DNA of 5,767 nt from an uncultured Adlercreutzia sp. GTDB lineage: Bacteria; Actinomycetota; Coriobacteriia; Coriobacteriales; Eggerthellaceae. The stretch spans positions 1-5,767 of the forward strand of contig CABSMC010000107.1 of NCBI GenBank assembly GCA_902478715.1, read 5' to 3'. Of the stretch, positions 1-5,359 are shown piece after piece. Both the position numbers and the translations under genes were made by a program. Below the pieces are notes generated by a model. The model was not told the origin of the DNA and did no database searches. It was given only the letters and a program-made list of their open reading frames with translations. How positions within the stretch are numbered: position 1 is the first letter of the stretch; the number at the start of each line of letters is the position of its first letter.

Positions 1-41
1 GGCCCGCCTCGCAAACCCACCGATCAGCTTACCATATCAAC

Positions 42-1022
42 CTAGTAGAGGTTCTCGTCCTTCTTCCAAGCCGTGAGGAACGCCGCGTCCTTCTTCGGCA
101 AACGCTCGTTGAAGCGCACCTCGCCGGGAATCGGCGCGCGCTCGTCGGAGTACACACACAGATAACGGAGCAGCAAGCCGCCGCAGAGCACGAGCCACGG
201 CGCCACCAGCGTGGAGGCCGCCGTGCCGGCACCGAAGATGTACAGGCAAAGCGGAAGCAACAGGCCACCGAAGACCATGCCGCCCCAGAACAGGGGGGCC
301 GTCTTGCCGCGCACCCAGCGGGCGGCGACCTCGTGGGCGCACACGTTGCCCGCACCGTAGAAGCTCAGGACCATCACGAGCAGCACGACGATCTCGGCCA
401 CAACGAGCACGATATCGACCGTATGCACGATCTCGTGGATGAGCTCGGCGAGCAGCAGAGCGACACCCTCAAGCTCGAGCGCGCCGCCGAGCGACAGCGC
501 GATGGCCGCGCAGGCCGTGGAGAGCGCCGAGACGGTGAACAGGACCGGCAGCGCCGGCGTCGCCCAGAAGGCATGGGCCTTCAGCGTGGAGAGCATGACG
601 CCGGTGTAGACCATGATGCCGAACCCGGCGATGCCCGCCACAGCCAGCGTCACGCCGCGCGCGCCCTCGAGAGCGGCGGCAATGCCGTATGTCCATTCCC
701 AACCCAGAACGGGCAGGTAGGTCAGCCACCAGACGAATCCGAAGATCATGGCCACCGACAGAAGCACGGCGCCCCATTTGATGATGGCGGTCTTCGTGGT
801 GAACACGCGCCAGAACACCGGCGGCTGCCCGAGCTCGAACACGAGGAAGAAGCAGCCCACGGCGAGCGCGGCCAGCGCGAAGAACACCGGCGCGAAGAAC
901 AGCGCCCCGCTGCCCGGCGCCACGACGAGATCGAACAGCGCGGACAGGAAGAAGATGCCGCCGCCCAAGCCGCCGAGGAACAGGTAGATGACAATGGGGG
1001 CCTCCCAGTAATGGTGCTTCAT
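42..1022 (-). CDS. NrfD/PsrC-family membrane subunit of a molybdopterin oxidoreductase
   Basis: This 326-residue integral membrane protein is the likely quinone-reactive anchor of the complex encoded with it. Eight hydrophobic segments can be read at about residues 8-34, 41-63, 81-104, 121-146, 152-178, 201-222, 243-264 and 268-291. They are followed by a charged cytosolic-type tail ending NLY. The opening WEAPIVIYLFLGGLGGG motif in the first helix is typical of NrfD/PsrC/DmsC-like subunits, and the length fits that family. There is no separate signal peptide. The ATG overlaps the stop of the Fe-S gene (ATGA, 1019-1022), and a GGAGG at 1032-1036 on the minus strand lies 9 nt upstream, which supports this start and translational coupling. 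No haem-binding pattern was noticed, as expected for this family. In positions 1-41 I see no hairpin plus T-run, so the operon may continue to the left; no next start codon can be called. The family is confident, but the quinone type and electron direction are not known. Confidence 0.93.
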   Translation of the reverse strand: MKHHYWEAPIVIYLFLGGLGGGIFFLSALFDLVVAPGSGALFFAPVFFALAALAVGCFFLVFELGQPPVFWRVFTTKTAIIKWGAVLLSVAMIFGFVWWLTYLPVLGWEWTYGIAAALEGARGVTLAVAGIAGFGIMVYTGVMLSTLKAHAFWATPALPVLFTVSALSTACAAIALSLGGALELEGVALLLAELIHEIVHTVDIVLVVAEIVVLLVMVLSFYGAGNVCAHEVAARWVRGKTAPLFWGGMVFGGLLLPLCLYIFGAGTAASTLVAPWLVLCGGLLLRYLCVYSDERAPIPGEVRFNERLPKKDAAFLTAWKKDENLY

Positions 1023-1600
1023 CGCGCACCACCTCCCATCTCAGGAATGTAGTAGATCTGCGGGTCAGTGCCCAGCTCGGTGAACAGACGCTCAGTGTGC
1101 GTGGTGTTGATGAGCTTCGACACCTCGCTTTCCGGATCGTCGATGTCGCCGAAGATGCGCGCCCGCTGGTGGCACGTCTGCACGCAGTAGGGCTCGGCCG
1201 ACGGGTCGAGCGCGCGGCGATCGCGGCAGAACGTGCACTTGCGCACGTACTGGTCGAAGCGCGGCACCATGTGGGACACATCGCGCATGCCGTAGGGGCA
1301 CGCGTTCACGCACACCTTGCAGCCCATGCACTTCGAGTAATCGACCCATACGGTGCCGTCGTCGTCCTGCTGGCTGGCGCCCGTGGGGCAGCACGGCACG
1401 CACTCGGGGTTGGCGCAGTGCATGCACTGGGTCGGCGTCCAGGTGCGGTACACCTCCGGGAACGTGCCCTTGACGCCTTCGGTGTACACGGGGTTGTAGA
1501 TGATGTCGAGGGGAAGGTCGTTCCAGGTGCGGCACGCGACGGTGCACGACTGGCACCCGATGCAACGGCTCTGGTCGACAACCATGACGTAACGGGTCAT
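1019..1600 (-). CDS. Ferredoxin-like electron-transfer subunit with four [4Fe-4S] clusters (DmsB/PsrB type)
   Basis: The 193-residue protein relays electrons between the molybdopterin subunit and the NrfD membrane subunit. Sixteen ligand cysteines fall in the four groups usual for the DmsB/PsrB/NrfC family. They are C13-C16-C19-C23 (CxxCxxCxxxC), C59-C62-C67-C71 followed by Pro, C91-C94-C97-C101 followed by Pro, and C122-C125-C139-C143. C70 is an extra cysteine beside the C71 ligand. There is no Tat or Sec signal, so it should stay in the cytoplasm with its partner. The ATG at 1598-1600 has an AAGGAG at 1609-1614 (minus strand) 8 nt upstream, inside the end of the preceding gene, with 3 nt between the two genes. 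Its stop overlaps the NrfD start. The spacing indicates one mRNA and roughly matched synthesis of the three subunits. Length and cluster spacing are ordinary for the family, and I see no damage. Confidence 0.96.
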   Translation of the reverse strand: MTRYVMVVDQSRCIGCQSCTVACRTWNDLPLDIIYNPVYTEGVKGTFPEVYRTWTPTQCMHCANPECVPCCPTGASQQDDDGTVWVDYSKCMGCKVCVNACPYGMRDVSHMVPRFDQYVRKCTFCRDRRALDPSAEPYCVQTCHQRARIFGDIDDPESEVSKLINTTHTERLFTELGTDPQIYYIPEMGGGAR

Positions 1601-1603
1601 AAC

Positions 1604-4489
1604 TTAGGCTCCTTCCTCTTCCTCGGCGACGCGGGCGGCCGCGGCCTCTTCGTTGACGATCGGGTTGTACTCCAGGTCGTAGTGCGCGCCCGTCGACTCG
1701 TCGACCAAGTGCCCCGTGGCACCGTCGTAGAGCCAGCCGTAGTAGGCGTCGTGGAAGGCGCCGGTCTCGGGATCGACGAGCCAGCCGGAGGCCGGATCGT
1801 ACACGTAGGGCGCCTCCGCGAGCTGCGCGTAGCCGCCCTCGGCGTTCCAGGTCAGCTGCTCGGGCACCGCAAACGGAGCCTCGGCGCCGGGATAGCAGCG
1901 CACGCCGCCGAGGTAGGAGACCTCCTCGCGGTCCATGGTGTAGGACTTGCCGGTCGCGTCGTCCACGAGCAGCTCGCTTTCCGGGTCGTAGCGCCAGCCG
2001 GTGTAGGCGTCGTGGTAGCCCTTCGTGCGCGGGTTCACGAGCCAGCCCGACTCGTCCAGGCGGAAGTGCGTGCCCTCCTGGTACAGCTGGCCGTTCTGCC
2101 ACACCCGGTAGAAGCCCTCGGGGGCCTCCTCAACCTCGGGCGCCTCGAACGGCACGTGCGGGCGGGCCATCTTCTGCTCGCTCGGCATGACCGTCACGCC
2201 GGGCTCGGTGGCGTTGCCGGGAATGGACCACTGGGCATCGGCGGGCTTGTAGTCGTGGTCCAGCTCGGTGCACTTGTACACGCGGCACATCAGGCCGCGG
2301 TTGGCCCAGCTACCGCCCATCGGGTCGCAGTCCTCGACATCTACCGACGTCAGAACGTTCACGTTCGACTCGAGGCAGCCGAAGGGGTTCGAGAGATCGG
2401 CCGAGCCGTCGCGCTCGGGGAACCACCAGCCGCGCGGCGCGAACACCACGCGCGGGTCGAGCTCGGGGCTCACGTTGGCGCGCATCTTGATGCGGCCGCG
2501 GCGCGTCTCGATCCAGCACCAGTCGCCCTCGGCGATGCCGAGCTTCTCGGCCAGCACGGGGTTGATGGTGAAGTACGGATCGGGATACAGATAGCGGATG
2601 CCGGGCATCTGGAAATGCTCGGAGTGATGGAAGGGCATGAAGCCGCCGCCCGTGGTGAGCACGATGGGGTACTTCTCGGCCACCTCGGGGTCGTCCACCT
2701 CGTTCTCGGAGCAGCCCAAATAGGTGGGCATGCCGGGGTACCCCAGCTCGCGCAGGATGGAGGAGTCGCACTCCACCTTGCCCGAGGGGGTCCAGAAGCC
2801 GCCGTTGGCGATGAACTTGTTCTGGTGCAGCGGCGGATAGTACATGCGGTAGTTGTCCACGAACTCCTCGTAGCAGCTGATGGGAAGCCCTAGAGGCTCG
2901 AGGATGTGGTAGTAGGCCTCCTCCTCGGTCTTCCACGGCCACATTTCCTCGGGCTGACCGCACGCGATGCCGAGCTTGCGCCAGAACGTCATATCGGTGT
3001 GGCGGTCGTAGAGAGGCTGCATGGCGCGCTTGCCGCCGAGGATGGAATCGGTGGCGCCGTAGTGCGTCACGATGGTGGGGCGCTCCAGTGCGCCGGCCGC
3101 CGGGAACACGTAGTCGGAGAGCAGCGCCGTGGGCGTCATCCAGTAGTCGACCGTCACGAGGAACTCGCACTGCTTCAAGGCCTGAAGCGTCATCTTCGAG
3201 TCGCCGTAGGAGTTGATCGGGTTGGTGGCGTTCACGATGAGCGCGCGAACCTGGTAGGGGTCGCCGGTGATGATGGCCTTGAACACGCTCGGGCCATGGG
3301 CCTCGCAGAACCACTCGGTCGGAAGCGTCTTGCCCCAGGTGCGGCGCGCATTTTCGGAAATGAGCTGATAGCCCGGCCAGCTCGTCAGCTTGAACTTGTC
3401 GGAGCCGATCTGCTTGGCCTTCTGCTCCTCAGGGAGGCACTCGTTGGCCTCCATCTCCTCATCGGTGAGGTAGTTCAGGGCAGGGCCGGGCATGCCGTCG
3501 CCGCCGGGGACGTCCAGGTTGCCGCACACCGCGCGCATGAGCGCGAGCGTGAGGCTCGTCGTGGTGGAGGCGGTGCCCAGCTGATCCCACGTGCAGCCCC
3601 ACTGGATGCAACCGGGGGTGTTGGTGGCGTACATGCGGGCCGCCGCGCGAATCTGCTCGGGGGAAAGCCAGGTCAGCGGCGCCGCCCACTCGGGCGTGTA
3701 GTCGCGCACGTGCTCCCTCAGGGCATCGAAGTCCTGGCACCAGTCGCGCACGAAGGCGAAGTCGTACAGGCCCTCCCAGATGATGGTACGCAGCATCGCC
3801 AGCGCCAGCGCCGAGTCGGAGCCGGGACGCAAAGGGAGCCACAAATCGGCCTTCGAGGCCGTCTCGGAGAAGCGCGGATCGACGCAGATGATCTTCATGC
3901 CGGCCTTCTGCAGGTCGGTGTAGCCGCGCATGGCGCCCAAGGAGGAAGCGCCGGGGTTCATGCCCCAGAGCATGACCACCTTCGCCGAACCCAGATCGGT
4001 CTCGAAGGGCGACCAGCCGGCCACGCAGGTCTCGGCCATGAAGGTGGGGATCCAGCACAGAAGCGCGTTATGGAACCCGTTGGGGCTGCCGAACTGGTTC
4101 AGAAAGCGGCGGCGCGCCCAGTCGTCGGTGCGCGTCGTGCCGCCGGCGGTGGCCACGACCTCGGCGCCGGATTCGGCCTTGATCTGGTTCAGGCGCTCGG
4201 CCACCTCGGCGATGGCCTGGTCGTACGGGATCTTCTCCCATTTGCCCTCGCCTTTGGCCCCCACGCGCTTGAGCGCGTGGTTGATGCGGGCGGGATGGTT
4301 CAGATGCAGAAGGGCGCTGTTGCCGCGGCAGCAGAGGCCGCCTTGGTTCGCGTAGTTCGGGTCGCCCTCGATCTTGATCACCTCCCCGTCCTTCACATAG
4401 GCGAGGACGCCGCAGTTCGCGTGGCAGAAGTAGCACAGCGACTTGCGCATCTCGACGCCGGGGGCGTGGATGTCAATCTCGTTCCCCAT
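1604..4489 (-). CDS. Molybdopterin (Mo/W-bisPGD) oxidoreductase catalytic subunit, acetylene hydratase-like branch, with repeat-bearing C-terminal extension
   Basis: This is the 961-residue catalytic subunit of the DMSO reductase superfamily. A [4Fe-4S] motif is formed by C19, C22, C26 and C53 (CxxCxxxC, then LCCRG, with Arg at the position where many relatives have Lys). Cofactor-binding signatures include the GMNPG block (176-180), VDPR (203-206), PLRPGSD (219-225) and a C-terminal pterin-dinucleotide domain at about 607-740. C145, after FGSPN, sits where the metal ligand lies, matching Cys141 of Pelobacter acetylene hydratase. The residue after the second cluster cysteine is His23, where acetylene hydratase has its catalytic Asp13, so hydration of acetylene is unlikely. 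The core ends with YKC at 740, near the usual family length of about 730. Residues 741-961 are an added repeat-bearing, acidic tail. No Tat motif precedes the cluster. The start is supported by AGGAG at 4498-4502 (minus strand), 8 nt upstream. The substrate is unknown; a catechol or other phenolic dehydroxylase-type role is possible but inferred only from family and context. Confidence 0.94.
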   Translation of the reverse strand: MGNEIDIHAPGVEMRKSLCYFCHANCGVLAYVKDGEVIKIEGDPNYANQGGLCCRGNSALLHLNHPARINHALKRVGAKGEGKWEKIPYDQAIAEVAERLNQIKAESGAEVVATAGGTTRTDDWARRRFLNQFGSPNGFHNALLCWIPTFMAETCVAGWSPFETDLGSAKVVMLWGMNPGASSLGAMRGYTDLQKAGMKIICVDPRFSETASKADLWLPLRPGSDSALALAMLRTIIWEGLYDFAFVRDWCQDFDALREHVRDYTPEWAAPLTWLSPEQIRAAARMYATNTPGCIQWGCTWDQLGTASTTTSLTLALMRAVCGNLDVPGGDGMPGPALNYLTDEEMEANECLPEEQKAKQIGSDKFKLTSWPGYQLISENARRTWGKTLPTEWFCEAHGPSVFKAIITGDPYQVRALIVNATNPINSYGDSKMTLQALKQCEFLVTVDYWMTPTALLSDYVFPAAGALERPTIVTHYGATDSILGGKRAMQPLYDRHTDMTFWRKLGIACGQPEEMWPWKTEEEAYYHILEPLGLPISCYEEFVDNYRMYYPPLHQNKFIANGGFWTPSGKVECDSSILRELGYPGMPTYLGCSENEVDDPEVAEKYPIVLTTGGGFMPFHHSEHFQMPGIRYLYPDPYFTINPVLAEKLGIAEGDWCWIETRRGRIKMRANVSPELDPRVVFAPRGWWFPERDGSADLSNPFGCLESNVNVLTSVDVEDCDPMGGSWANRGLMCRVYKCTELDHDYKPADAQWSIPGNATEPGVTVMPSEQKMARPHVPFEAPEVEEAPEGFYRVWQNGQLYQEGTHFRLDESGWLVNPRTKGYHDAYTGWRYDPESELLVDDATGKSYTMDREEVSYLGGVRCYPGAEAPFAVPEQLTWNAEGGYAQLAEAPYVYDPASGWLVDPETGAFHDAYYGWLYDGATGHLVDESTGAHYDLEYNPIVNEEAAAARVAEEEEGA
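1673..1786 (-). repeat. Protein repeat R2 (38 codons) in the C-terminal extension of the catalytic subunit
   Basis: This stretch encodes residues 902-939, beginning GWLVDPETG and containing HDAYYGWLYD and LVDESTG. Invariant positions shared with R1 include the GWLV start, HDAY, GW, YD, LVD and TG. R2 is the cleaner copy: its two half-units (YDPASGWLVDPETG and YDGATGHLVDESTG) are plainly alike. After R2 the protein ends in a low-complexity Glu/Ala-rich acidic tail. Function is unknown; protein-protein or ligand binding is a guess from composition. Confidence 0.8.
1934..2047 (-). repeat. Protein repeat R1 (38 codons) in the C-terminal extension of the catalytic subunit
   Basis: This stretch encodes residues 815-852, beginning GWLVNP and containing HDAYTGW, YDPES and LVDDATG. 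It matches the second repeat at 1673-1786 at 20 of 38 residues with no gap. Each 38-residue unit looks like two half-units of about 20 residues with the pattern YDxxSGxLVDPxTGxxHD, giving four half-units in all. The two copies are separated by about 49 residues containing C865. A 13-nt DNA identity (2003-2015 and 1742-1754, coding for the HDAY part) agrees with an ancestral duplication. The aromatic/Asp/Gly character recalls binding repeats such as OCRE-like YD..TG modules, but I cannot assign a domain family. Confidence 0.8.
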
Positions 4490-4645
4490 CGATAACTCTC
4501 CTCTTCTCGTCTCCTGTCGGTCGCGCGTCTCGGGAACCGCCGGGGCGCGCAGGGCCGATGAGGCCCTAGGCCGGCCTGTCCGCGAAGGCGCTGCCAGCGC
4601 GGCGCCGCCCTCGCGGGCGTTCGATTTTCGAACATCAAAAGCCTT
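4490..4645 (-). promoter_or_regulatory. Long, GC-rich, foldable 5' leader of the molybdoenzyme operon
   Basis: About 155 nt lie between the predicted transcription start and the ATG of the catalytic subunit, with no credible reading frame. Several hairpins can be drawn. One pairs 4580-4590 with 4606-4616, an 11-bp stem with one G-U pair in the minus-strand RNA. A second has arms AGGGCC (4551-4556) and GGCCCT (4562-4567). A weaker one has arms at 4523-4527 and 4546-4550. The ribosome binding site AGGAG at 4498-4502 lies outside these stems. No T-run follows any stem, so they do not look like an intrinsic attenuator. The leader could simply be structured because it is GC-rich. A molybdenum-cofactor riboswitch is a possibility for this gene type, but I cannot recognise its conserved core here. 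Confidence 0.4.
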
Positions 4646-4651
4646 GCACTA

Positions 4652-4680
4652 ATAGTAGACCTTATCTATATTAGATGCAA
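4652..4680 (-). promoter_or_regulatory. Candidate promoter of the molybdoenzyme operon
   Basis: Reading the minus strand, TTGCAT (4675-4680) and TACTAT (4652-4657) are separated by 17 bp, a sigma70-like arrangement. It lies in the only markedly AT-rich block of an otherwise GC-rich region. The matches are 3 of 6 and 4 of 6 to consensus, so the promoter is probably weak or needs an activator. Transcription would start near 4645. The -35 element lies inside the palindrome at 4669-4687, so a protein bound there would compete with RNA polymerase. Other -10-like hexamers (TAATAT) occur a few bases upstream, so the exact register is uncertain. Confidence 0.4.
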
Positions 4681-4687
4681 TCTAATA
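4669..4687. promoter_or_regulatory. 19-bp palindrome, candidate operator over the operon promoter
   Basis: Perfect 8-bp arms, TATTAGAT and ATCTAATA, flank a GCA centre. The symmetry and length suit a dimeric winged-helix regulator, and the divergent PadR gene about 220 bp away is the obvious candidate to bind it. It covers the predicted -35 element, which would give repression. The left part (AGATGCAA, 4673-4680) also pairs as an inverted repeat with TTGCATCT at 4693-4700. The sequence is not the ATGT-N8-ACAT form known for some PadR proteins, so the binding partner is inferred from position only. Confidence 0.5.
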
Positions 4688-4741
4688 CTTGGTTGCATCT
4701 GCTACAAAAATAGGCAGCGGCTGCAACGGTTTGCTGCATCT
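4673..4741. repeat. Three AGATGCA motifs upstream of the operon
   Basis: AGATGCA occurs on the plus strand at 4673-4679 and on the minus strand at 4694-4700 and 4735-4741. Centre-to-centre distances are 21 and 41 bp, close to two and four helical turns, so all three sites face the same side of the DNA. That is a common arrangement for cooperative regulator binding. The first motif is part of the 19-bp palindrome; the other two lie farther upstream of the operon promoter, where an activator or secondary operator would sit. Confidence 0.45.
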
Positions 4742-4746
4742 CATCC

Positions 4747-4782
4747 AAAAAGAGAGGGACGACCCGAAGGCCGTCCCTCTCT
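4747..4782 (-). terminator. Intrinsic terminator reading leftward (minus strand)
   Basis: A perfect 11-bp stem pairs 4751-4761 with 4772-4782. It may be extended after one mismatch by two C-G pairs around a CGAA loop. On the plus strand an A-run (4747-4751) precedes the stem, so in the minus-strand transcript the hairpin is followed by a run of U. No T-run follows on the plus side. It therefore stops transcription coming from the right, upstream of the molybdoenzyme promoter. No minus-strand gene is evident to its right, so it either insulates the operon from antisense transcription or ends a short RNA. Confidence 0.75.
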
Positions 4783-4833
4783 CGAACGATAGGTAGATCG
4801 CTCCCCTACGCCACGGGTGGCGCGAATCTCCTC

Positions 4834-4910
4834 TTGTCTTCTGGCCGAAATGGTTGACTTGGTCTATTATTGTAGCGATCGCAATATTCCACGAAATCGA
4901 AAGGCCCTTT
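4834..4910 (+). promoter_or_regulatory. Upstream region of the padR-like gene, promoter not clearly resolved
   Basis: The stretch holds a good -35-like TTGACT at 4854-4859 and a -10-like TATTAT at 4865-4870, but these are too close together to form one promoter. No good -10 lies 16-18 bp after the TTGACT. The other strand reads TACAAT at 4869-4874, a good -10 for leftward transcription. The 8-bp palindrome GCGATCGC is at 4875-4882. A ribosome binding site GAAAGG lies at 4899-4904. Transcription of the rightward genes must begin near here, but the register cannot be fixed by eye. Confidence 0.3.
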
Positions 4911-5348
4911 ATGTGGCATGTGTGCAACCCGAAGTCCGATGACGATCTGAAGCAATGCGCCGAGCTGGGAAAGTCCCTCTCCCGCATGTCCCAGCCCACT
5001 ATCTTGGCGGTGCTCGCCCGATCGGAAGAGCCCCTGCACGGCTACGTCATCGTGCAGCGCGCAGCGGCCTCGCCCATGTTCGGCGGCAAGAAGCCCGATC
5101 CGGCCGGCATCTACCGTACCCTGAAGAAGATGGAGGAGCAGGGGTTCGTCACCTCCGCATGGGACACCCCCTCATCCGGCGCGGCCAAGCGGATGTTCTC
5201 GCTGACCAACGAGGGACGAGCCGCCCTGCGCCGCTGGATCGACTCGCTGGCCTGCTACATCGCCTCCATCCAGGAGCTGCGCGAGGAGGCGGCCGACGCT
5301 CTGGGCATCCCCGTGCCGCCCCGGCCCATCTGCGGCGGCCACGAGTAA
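4911..5348 (+). CDS. PadR-family transcriptional regulator
   Basis: This 145-residue winged-helix DNA-binding protein is divergent from the molybdoenzyme operon and is its likely local regulator. The PadR signature is complete. It has the first helix at about 28-37, PLHGY at 41-45, the recognition region DPAGIYRTLKKMEEQGFV at 63-80, the wing with W84 and K93-R94, SLTNEGRAAL at 97-106, and a C-terminal helix from about 107 that normally forms the dimer. The ATG at 4911 is chosen because GAAAGG (4899-4904) lies 6 nt upstream. A TTG at 4854 would add 19 residues without a clear ribosome site, and Met26 (ATG at 4986) would give a more usual short N-terminus but also lacks one. From 4911 the protein has an N-terminal extension of about 25 residues. 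Cysteines are C5, C16, C115 and C141, so a redox or metal response is conceivable but unproven. Family members often sense phenolic acids; the ligand here is unknown. Confidence 0.9.
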   Translation: MWHVCNPKSDDDLKQCAELGKSLSRMSQPTILAVLARSEEPLHGYVIVQRAAASPMFGGKKPDPAGIYRTLKKMEEQGFVTSAWDTPSSGAAKRMFSLTNEGRAALRRWIDSLACYIASIQELREEAADALGIPVPPRPICGGHE

Positions 5349-5359
5349 CGGGCGCCATC

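Noticed and set aside
1..41. Start of a further minus-strand gene, such as a TorD-like chaperone
   Set aside because: Only 41 nt are available. An ATG there meets a stop after three codons and a possible GTG has no clear ribosome site, so nothing can be supported.
1097..2893. Very long plus-strand open frame (598 codons) antisense to the catalytic and Fe-S subunit genes
   Set aside because: It mirrors GC-rich third positions of the real minus-strand genes. The translation is Val/Ala/Gly/Arg/His-rich with no domain, and it crosses the boundary between two well-supported genes.
4400..4489. Annotation as acetylene hydratase
   Set aside because: The catalytic Asp of that enzyme is His23 here, and the operon supplies redox partners that a hydratase does not use.
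2906..4495. Second long plus-strand open frame (529 codons) antisense to the catalytic subunit
   Set aside because: Composition is low in information and rich in Gly/Ala/Arg/His. It lies wholly within the well-supported molybdoenzyme gene and has no recognisable motif.
4551..4616. Leader hairpins read as an intrinsic attenuator
   Set aside because: Neither stem is followed by a run of U in the minus-strand transcript, so they do not look like terminators.
4443..4652. Plus-strand open frame of 69 codons over the operon leader
   Set aside because: It overlaps the start of the catalytic subunit and the structured leader, and shows no domain.
4747..4782. CRISPR or mobile-element end
   Set aside because: There is a single hairpin only, with no repeated units, transposase or target duplication; it fits a terminator.
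4682..4999. Minus-strand open frames at the padR 5' end (105 codons at 4682-4999; 77 codons at 4806-5039)
   Set aside because: They run through a strong terminator or the PadR coding region, lack recognisable domains, and have no support beyond being open.
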